NCBI GenBank assembly: GCA_051745395.1
Contig: JBNJEA010000003.1
Coordinates: 1-58,630, forward strand
Length of the DNA: 58,630 bases
Source of the DNA: JBNJEA01 sp051745395
GTDB taxonomy: Bacteria > Desulfobacterota > Desulfobacteria > Desulfobacterales > Desulfosalsimonadaceae
Direction: 5' to 3'
Every line of letters begins with the position of its first letter. Within the stretch, counting starts at the first letter, position 1. The notes below the pieces were generated by a model that made no database searches, was not told the DNA's origin, and saw only the letters and a list, made by a program, of their open reading frames with translations. Made by a program: the position numbers and the translations under genes. Shown here one piece after another: positions 54,501 to 58,630 of this stretch.

Positions 54501-54894
54501 CCTGGTTCATCTGGATTCAAATCAAATGGAGGAGGCAAAGGCCTATGCAAAGCAGGCCCTGGATCTCGGGCAAACCCACCACGAAAGGTTTTGTGAAGGA
54601 CTGGCCTGGACTTATCTCGGCAGAATTACAGGAAAAATGGAGGCTGCAAAAATAAAGGAAGCGGAACAATACATCCTGAAAGGTATAGAAATCCTGGAGG
54701 ACCTGGGAACAAAGCCGACATATGCGACCGGGTACTTTATCCTCTGTGAACTCTACTTGAGTGCAGGAAGAATTGAAGAGGGAATTAAAGCCTTGAAAAA
54801 AAGTGAAGAGATGTTCAGCCGAATGGGAATGGAGTATTGGCTTACAAAGGCCAGGGATGTTTTGGCCATGATAAATCATGGGCAGATCCACTAA
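51517..54894 (+). CDS. Zinc-ribbon / class III cyclase / AAA-ATPase / TPR signalling protein
   Basis: 1125 residues, soluble. Two double-Cys zinc ribbons (CPKCQSENREGVKFCEECG at 3-21, CPKCNAGIPAGKKFCGECG at 28-46). A class III nucleotide cyclase (about 85-265) has VLFADVADYTVMSE and FTGDGVMALFGAP for the two metal Asp, and DYTAVGDTTNLAARM. A STAND/AAA ATPase follows with Walker A GIVGEAGVGKSRLIL and Walker B LVLVIEDLHWVDK. From about residue 640 to the end it is TPR helices. The usual adenine-selecting Lys before FxGD is Gln here (NQFTGD), so ATP or GTP use is open. It stops within the last codons of the convergent cNMP kinase (4-base overlap). Confidence 0.9.
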   Translation: MQCPKCQSENREGVKFCEECGAKFEIECPKCNAGIPAGKKFCGECGHNLHESAAFPFYSKPHSYTPKHLADKILTSRSALEGERKLVTVLFADVADYTVMSEKLDPEEVHEIMDGCFRILMDEIHRYEGTINQFTGDGVMALFGAPVAHEDHALRACHAALSIQKALSGYGEKIAKEYVVSFVMRIGLNSGPVIVGAIGDDLRMDYTAVGDTTNLAARMQSLAKPGRILLTEHTCRLIRNYFDIKPIGKLAVKGKKAPQEAFELVKPGKAATRIEASAARGFTKFVGRKNSIIALMESYEKVKSGIGQVVGIVGEAGVGKSRLILEFKNHLPHEEFTYLEGQCAHYGNAIPYLPLLDIVRSYFDIREDEREVPLRKRIKETLPGLEQDLEAAVAPICDLLSLQVEDKTYFQLESKERKERVFEALRNLLSRISQDRPLVLVIEDLHWVDKTTEEFLDYFIRWMAGLNVMLVLLYRPEYTHQWGSKSYFNRIGVEQLSLQSSTNLVAAILEGGEAAPELNEIILARAAGNPLFMEEFTHSLLENGAIRKAKDQYVLARKLSDLQVPDTVQGIIAARIDRLEENLKIVMQVAAVIGREFSFRILQAIVGMREELKSHLLNLQGLEFIYEKSLFPELEYIFKHALTQEVAYNSLLLKKRKEIHKQIGAAIENNYAGRVEEFYEILAYHYSNSDDSVRAVHYLKLSGDKAMKTYALDEAFRFYGEAYGIFKKMQDTDHNKRERIDIILSMAPAMRILAYPGNSFDLLRQGEVLCRELEDRRSSAIIQTTLGSFYSSQGDASQGMKYQQEAFEEAEKLQDSKLMILLGTHLCFSYDFAGEHGKIKKTAPKLIELLEKNPEKSEFFGTPVDLHPVLIALYGHALGYLGEFDQGERECEKALVLAKQCDNPYSLGWVEFLYGCQYVPKGDGANAVKHLQVSVQYFEELKAVAILHIAQSLLATGYQLLGKNREAQDTMQKVLEVQSNINAPGLLSIGHLAMSLVHLDSNQMEEAKAYAKQALDLGQTHHERFCEGLAWTYLGRITGKMEAAKIKEAEQYILKGIEILEDLGTKPTYATGYFILCELYLSAGRIEEGIKALKKSEEMFSRMGMEYWLTKARDVLAMINHGQIH

Positions 54895-56642
54895 ATCAAT
54901 ATATATTTTATTGCCATTCCCTTATCCTCGACCTTTTTTTTCAATTCTGCAATAAGGCGCTCCAATTCAGACTGATGTTTGGTTTGGTGCATGATACAAA
55001 CGGCAGTCACCCGGTCGTTCTCAGAGGACAAATACCCCCTGGAAAACCCAAAGCCATCCATCTCCGGATAGAGTTCGTCCAGAATCTCTCCTACCGTCTG
55101 ATACCGCTCTGAAGGATCTCTGGCGCAGGCCTTTAGAATCATGTTGCGCAGGCTCTCGGGAATATCGGCCGCGATTTCCCATGGATCGGGGATGTCCTTT
55201 TCTACGTGCAGGTCCATCAACTTGAAGACGTCTGTTTCGTCAAAGGGTTTTTTCCCTGTGACCATTTCGTAGGTCATGATGCCAAGGGAATAGATGTCCG
55301 TGCGGGTGTCTACCGGCAGGCACTCGATCTGCTCCGGTGACATGTAAAAAGGCGTGCCGGACATCATCGTTTCGGTTCCGCAGGGACAGGCAAGGCCGAA
55401 GTCGACAATCTTGACGTTATCATCCGGAAGCACAAAAATATTCCTCGGTTTGATGTCCATATGCACAATTTTTTGCTGGTGCGCATATCGCAATCCTTGG
55501 CATATCTGCCGGACGTATTTAACGGTTTCTCCAGGGGTTAATCGAGACCGCGTATCAAGGATTTGCTTCAGCGGTCTGCCTGCCAGCAATTCCATGATGA
55601 TAAATACAGTACGGTATCTTTCTTCAATATCAAAAATCTTCACAATGTTCTGATGGTTAAACCTGGCGATGGTCTTTGCTTCTTTCCGGAAGGCGGAGAT
55701 AAACTCCGGGTCCATGGCCATATCATGCCGCATCATTTTAATCGCCACCGGCATATCCAGTTCCCGGTGCTTTCCGCCGTATACGATCGCGAACGCACCA
55801 TCACCGATGACATCCGTGATGATGTATTTGCCGATGTGGCGTTCGGCGATGGTTTTGCGTGAATCAAACCACCGGGTCAGCACATTGGTCAAAAATGTCC
55901 GCAGTTCAGGATATTTTGATTCAAGCTCGTCAAACTGGGCCCGGGTCAACACCCAAAGCGATGCATCGGTCTCTGCAAATACGTGTGCGCTTCTCGGTTC
56001 CCCCGTAAGAAGGGCCATTTCGCCGACAATGCTTCCTTCCGGCAAGCGAGCCACAATTGTAGACTCTCCGTTCTTCTCCAACCGGGCAGTGCATGTTCCA
56101 TGCTGAATCAGATAGCATGTGTCCCCGTGGTCCCCCTGGTTGATGAATTGCTCCCCGGCCTTGACTTTTTTGTAAAAAACATTGTTGATCAGCGGTACAA
56201 CGGAGTCCCGTGGCAAAGAGCGAATCAGTTCCGTGCGCCTGAAAAATTCATAATCAGATTCCAGGGGAACTCTTTTGCTTGTTTGAAAATCCGCATTTTC
56301 GATTAATAATTCATCCATGTACTGCTGCAAGGTGGTGCCGATCAGGTAATGGCGGCTACTGCCCGAGTCTGCCTGCTTTATCCAGGCGGGGGATCCAGTG
56401 AAACGCTCCCATATTTTAAGCTTCGGGTTATATGCAGATAGTTGAAACCTGGAGCCCCGAGAGATAGCAAAAGGCGACTTCAGCAACCCCCCGCTGGCGC
56501 TGCGGTTAAGTAGATCCGCAAAAAAACACTCCCTCGTATTTGCTGCAATGTCCTTTGCAGGTGGGTCAACGCATTTGACGCGGACAATACATATGCCAGG
56601 CGGAACCAGATCCTTCCTTGCACTTTGCCGGCGATCCATCAT
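54891..56642 (-). CDS. PilZ - cyclic-nucleotide-binding - Ser/Thr protein kinase
   Basis: About 583 residues in three parts. PilZ-like N-terminus (1-110) with the c-di-GMP motifs RRQSAR and NRSASGG. A cNMP-binding beta-roll (about 150-260) with the phosphate cassette GEMALLTGEPRSAHV, including the phosphate-binding Arg217. A Hanks-type kinase follows (about 270-530): glycine loop VIGDGAFAIVYGG, Lys302, catalytic HMDIKPRNIF (Asp396, lacking the usual Arg of HRD), DFG at 414 and TPFYMSPEQ. This is a single-chain analogue of cAMP-dependent kinase, possibly also read by c-di-GMP. It starts at ATG 56642 inside an ATGA overlap with the decarboxylase-family gene, and is tail-to-tail with a cyclase gene that could make its ligand. 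Confidence 0.88.
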   Translation of the reverse strand: MMDRRQSARKDLVPPGICIVRVKCVDPPAKDIAANTRECFFADLLNRSASGGLLKSPFAISRGSRFQLSAYNPKLKIWERFTGSPAWIKQADSGSSRHYLIGTTLQQYMDELLIENADFQTSKRVPLESDYEFFRRTELIRSLPRDSVVPLINNVFYKKVKAGEQFINQGDHGDTCYLIQHGTCTARLEKNGESTIVARLPEGSIVGEMALLTGEPRSAHVFAETDASLWVLTRAQFDELESKYPELRTFLTNVLTRWFDSRKTIAERHIGKYIITDVIGDGAFAIVYGGKHRELDMPVAIKMMRHDMAMDPEFISAFRKEAKTIARFNHQNIVKIFDIEERYRTVFIIMELLAGRPLKQILDTRSRLTPGETVKYVRQICQGLRYAHQQKIVHMDIKPRNIFVLPDDNVKIVDFGLACPCGTETMMSGTPFYMSPEQIECLPVDTRTDIYSLGIMTYEMVTGKKPFDETDVFKLMDLHVEKDIPDPWEIAADIPESLRNMILKACARDPSERYQTVGEILDELYPEMDGFGFSRGYLSSENDRVTAVCIMHQTKHQSELERLIAELKKKVEDKGMAIKYILI

Positions 56643-57433
56643 TTCATGTCCCACTTGATAAAAGCAAAGGGAAGAAGGTCCATAAATCCGGTTTCCGTCA
56701 CGACCTTACCGTTAAGAATGGCAATGTCGCCCTGCATGTAGGTTGCGCCAAGCATTCTTACCACCTCCACCTCATGCCAGGGATCATAATCAGAAACATT
56801 GAATGTAATCGTGCCCTCCCCAAGTCGGAGTTCCTTTGGCTTGACGACTGTTACCTGAGAAACCAGGCGGGGGTCATAATCAAAAGCAGAGCCTTTGGGT
56901 GCAGGGAAATGTTTAAAATTATAGAAAACATTTTGAAAGGAACCATCTTCTTGTTGTCGGTTTTTTATGAGACTGTCCTGAACGGCTGAATCTTTGAAAG
57001 AACCTGTAAGCGTAACATTAATTTCCATTAGTCGAACGGCGCGCCGCTCTGTCCATCCCAGGCATCTATTGTCCGTTTTTTCAAAATGGATTTTTGCCAT
57101 TTTCTTGGGAAATCCGAAACGTTCCCGCCCTCCGGCCATGGCCATATCATTTGTCACAGGCATAGATAGACAATAATTTCCTTCCTCTCCTTCATATTCG
57201 GCCCTTATAAACAAGGCGCTTTCTCTGTAGGTCACATCAAAATTGGTGGCTGGATAATCCCCCACAAACGCCATTGCAACAGGTGCCGTTGCAGGCTTTA
57301 GCGGAGGAGGCAGGAGGTTTGAGATGATTTCCGGCTTAGTTTCCCAAAAAACTGTTGCCATTTCCGCATTGTAAATTTCTCTGGCCTCTTTGGCGTTTGC
57401 CATGATTTCGTCAAATGATTTTACAAAGCCCAT
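56639..57433 (-). CDS. Acetoacetate decarboxylase-family protein
   Basis: 264 residues of the ADC family. The Schiff-base Lys region is visible in GRERFGFPKKMAKIHF, together with SALFIRAEYEGEEGNYCLS and VTVVKPKELRLGEGTI. True ADC makes acetone from acetoacetate, but many members act on other substrates, so the reaction is open. A strong AGAGGAGGTGA precedes the ATG at 57433. It is translationally coupled to the downstream cNMP kinase (ATGA), so the two are co-produced. Confidence 0.8.
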   Translation of the reverse strand: MGFVKSFDEIMANAKEAREIYNAEMATVFWETKPEIISNLLPPPLKPATAPVAMAFVGDYPATNFDVTYRESALFIRAEYEGEEGNYCLSMPVTNDMAMAGGRERFGFPKKMAKIHFEKTDNRCLGWTERRAVRLMEINVTLTGSFKDSAVQDSLIKNRQQEDGSFQNVFYNFKHFPAPKGSAFDYDPRLVSQVTVVKPKELRLGEGTITFNVSDYDPWHEVEVVRMLGATYMQGDIAILNGKVVTETGFMDLLPFAFIKWDMK

Positions 57434-57991
57434 TATTCACCTCCTCTTTTATTGCCTGCTTAATGCCTATAATTTTAAATTATCTGAATTTCTCGTATAA
57501 AAAAGCCGAACCACCACACATAAATGGCAGTCCGGCTATCTTAAAACCAGATCAACGATGAACAGCGCTACCGAAAAGACCCGTGACTTTCCGTCCCAAT
57601 CTCACGATTAGTTTGGCTTTTCATATATCTCTTGTATGGTTCCGGATTTTCTGCATGTCAAATATTTTGTGCAAATTTTAAAATAGAAAATCCAATTTTA
57701 AAAAAAATGCACCATAGCGGCTAGAAACAGGCACAAGTCCGGAAATAGGCCTTGTGAAGCATAGCGATTCCAAGCTGGAAACCGGGGTTGGTCAAAAAAC
57801 CGGCCCCGGTTTTTTATTGTCCCGGGATGGCGTGATCAAGGATGTTATACGGTGTGGATGTCGGAATCAAGTTGCAAATGTTAAAGGAGGCTGCACTTTG
57901 CCCGGAGCTGGTACGTTGAGTTATCAGTTGAATGACGGTTTTAGGAAGAATTAAAAATGAACAGATAACAGATGCAGGATGTTTGGTCAGT
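57434..57991. other. Intergenic region between the ADC-family gene and DUF2442
   Basis: About 560 bases with no convincing gene. Its one clear structure is the hairpin at 57781-57816. A weak AGCCG/CGGCT stem near 57505-57538 is also present. Confidence 0.5.
57781..57816 (+). terminator. Rho-independent-like hairpin
   Basis: ACCGGGG (57781-57787) pairs with CCCCGGT (57804-57810) and is followed by a T-run. Reads as a + strand terminator, though no gene upstream on that strand is clear. Confidence 0.6.
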
Positions 57992-58249
57992 TTATGCCTT
58001 CATTTTTTCGTATTCGGGGTGGTGGATGATTCCAAGTAAGCCGTCAATTGAAATATCCTCGTCTATGAGGGGCCAATGTATGCCGTATCCTGAGGGGGAA
58101 ATTTCATAGGTGTTTTTTTCAATATTCGATGCTTCTGACAACTTTTTCGACATTTTTTTCAGCTCATATTCTTTTTCTTCCCCGTCAATTTCAATTATCA
58201 TCCGATCGTCTGTAAATTTTAAATTTTTTACTTCATGAAACCTACTCAT
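57992..58249 (-). CDS. DUF2442 protein
   Basis: 85 residues of the DUF2442 family (FTDDRMIIEIDGEEKEYEL, GYGIHWPLIDEDISIDGLL). These small proteins recur next to DUF4160 genes, a pairing reminiscent of toxin-antitoxin or mobile small-gene modules; no activity is proven. It overlaps the DUF4160 stop by 4 bases. Lower GC than the rest of the window. Confidence 0.75.
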   Translation of the reverse strand: MSRFHEVKNLKFTDDRMIIEIDGEEKEYELKKMSKKLSEASNIEKNTYEISPSGYGIHWPLIDEDISIDGLLGIIHHPEYEKMKA

Positions 58250-58500
58250 CTTTTTCTCCTCTGAAAATCACTCCATGCATCTTCAATATATTCAAAGTGC
58301 TGAAATATAATCTTTCTGATTTCCCTTTTTTCCTTACTGCCCATATTATAGGAATAAGCCTCTAAAATTTCAAATTCTTCACTGTTAAGCCAATATTTAC
58401 ATTCCATATTGCTTTTTCTGCAATGAATATGCATTGGCTCATTTCCCTCATTTGCATAAAAAAACAAACGCCAACCAAATATTTTTAGAATTGTAGGCAT
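58246..58500 (-). CDS. DUF4160 protein
   Basis: 84 residues. Family signature: GWRLFFYANEGNEPMHIHCR, where the His-x-His is conserved, and a C-terminal helical FQHFEYIEDAW. It is upstream member of the DUF4160-DUF2442 pair, coupled by a 4-base overlap. The 130 bases beyond it to the window end show nothing recognisable. Confidence 0.78.
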   Translation of the reverse strand: MPTILKIFGWRLFFYANEGNEPMHIHCRKSNMECKYWLNSEEFEILEAYSYNMGSKEKREIRKIIFQHFEYIEDAWSDFQRRKR

Positions 58501-58630
58501 TTTATGATCGATTGTTTTATGGGCTGAATTTATATGTGCCTAAATGTTGTCAAGCTTGTTTATTCATAGAGCATTAAATAATTCTGTATAACAATTTCAA
58601 TTGCAAAAGACAATGGGGTATCATTGGCGA

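Noticed and set aside
57754..57954. 66-codon frame near the terminator at 57781
   Set aside because: It runs through a terminator-like hairpin and shows no family features.

Overview
The window looks like part of the chromosome of a strictly anaerobic, Gram-negative bacterium with Wood-Ljungdahl-type one-carbon metabolism, most likely a Desulfobacterota (Desulfobacterales-like, probably marine or halotolerant) sulfate reducer. This is inferred from gene content: LPS genes, MetV/MetF joined to an HdrA-MvhD module, non-pyrrolysine MttB-family corrinoid methyltransferases, a corrinoid reductive activator, a BcrA/HgdC-type activase and a stand-alone F0 operon. No sulfate-reduction gene, rRNA, tRNA, CRISPR, insertion sequence or phage gene was seen.

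Layout. 1-9.4 kb: LPS genes (msbA 5'-partial, lptF, lptG, lpxK and a KdkA/WaaP-like kinase on +; waaA and kdsB on -), with a gamma-carbonic anhydrase and a small membrane methyltransferase between them. 9.7-16.3 kb (-): a tight operon hdrA-mvhD-metV-metF. Both hdrA and mvhD are interrupted by one in-frame TGA at a position normally occupied by Cys, each followed by a bacterial-SECIS-like hairpin, so both are read here as selenoproteins. HdrA also contains an embedded GltD/NfnB-like NAD(P)H module. 16.7-22.8 kb: apbE, mobB, an HD hydrolase, a CHASE2 adenylate cyclase and an exported protein. 23.0-26.5 kb (-): metK, panC (apparently starting at ATC) and a DUF1015 gene. 26.9-38.8 kb (+): a methyl-transfer region with sarcosine/dimethylglycine N-methyltransferase, corrinoid protein, two MttB-family methyltransferases, a hydantoinase/oxoprolinase-like ATPase, YbaK, an ACT-domain protein, RACo, DUF1638 and a methyl-THF:corrinoid methyltransferase, followed by serA. 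40.7-44.6 kb (-): a split F0 operon (atpZ/I, atpB, a four-hairpin fused c subunit, a normal c subunit, b', b) without F1 genes. 45.0-51.0 kb (+): a secreted endonuclease/phosphatase-family protein and a 1421-residue double-ASKHA activase. 51.5-57.4 kb: a cyclase-AAA-TPR protein convergent with a PilZ-cNMP-Ser/Thr kinase and an acetoacetate-decarboxylase-family gene. 58 kb: a DUF2442/DUF4160 pair.

How the parts fit. Methyl groups from a quaternary amine (glycine betaine is the natural guess) would pass through MttB homologues to the corrinoid protein, and through MtgA to tetrahydrofolate, with RACo repairing oxidised cobalt. Methyl-THF then meets MetF/MetV, whose electrons would be handled by the HdrA-MvhD selenoprotein module and its NAD(P)H site. 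The nearby SDMT and MetK run the opposite, betaine-making chemistry. The most novel-looking element is the 324-residue four-hairpin c subunit: hairpins 1 and 4 keep the ion-binding Glu, while hairpins 2 and 3 have Gln. It sits beside a single c subunit with a two-carboxylate, Na+-type site, which suggests a mixed rotor with fewer ion sites than hairpins. Three separate tandem arrays of a degenerate heptamer are a second, non-coding novelty.
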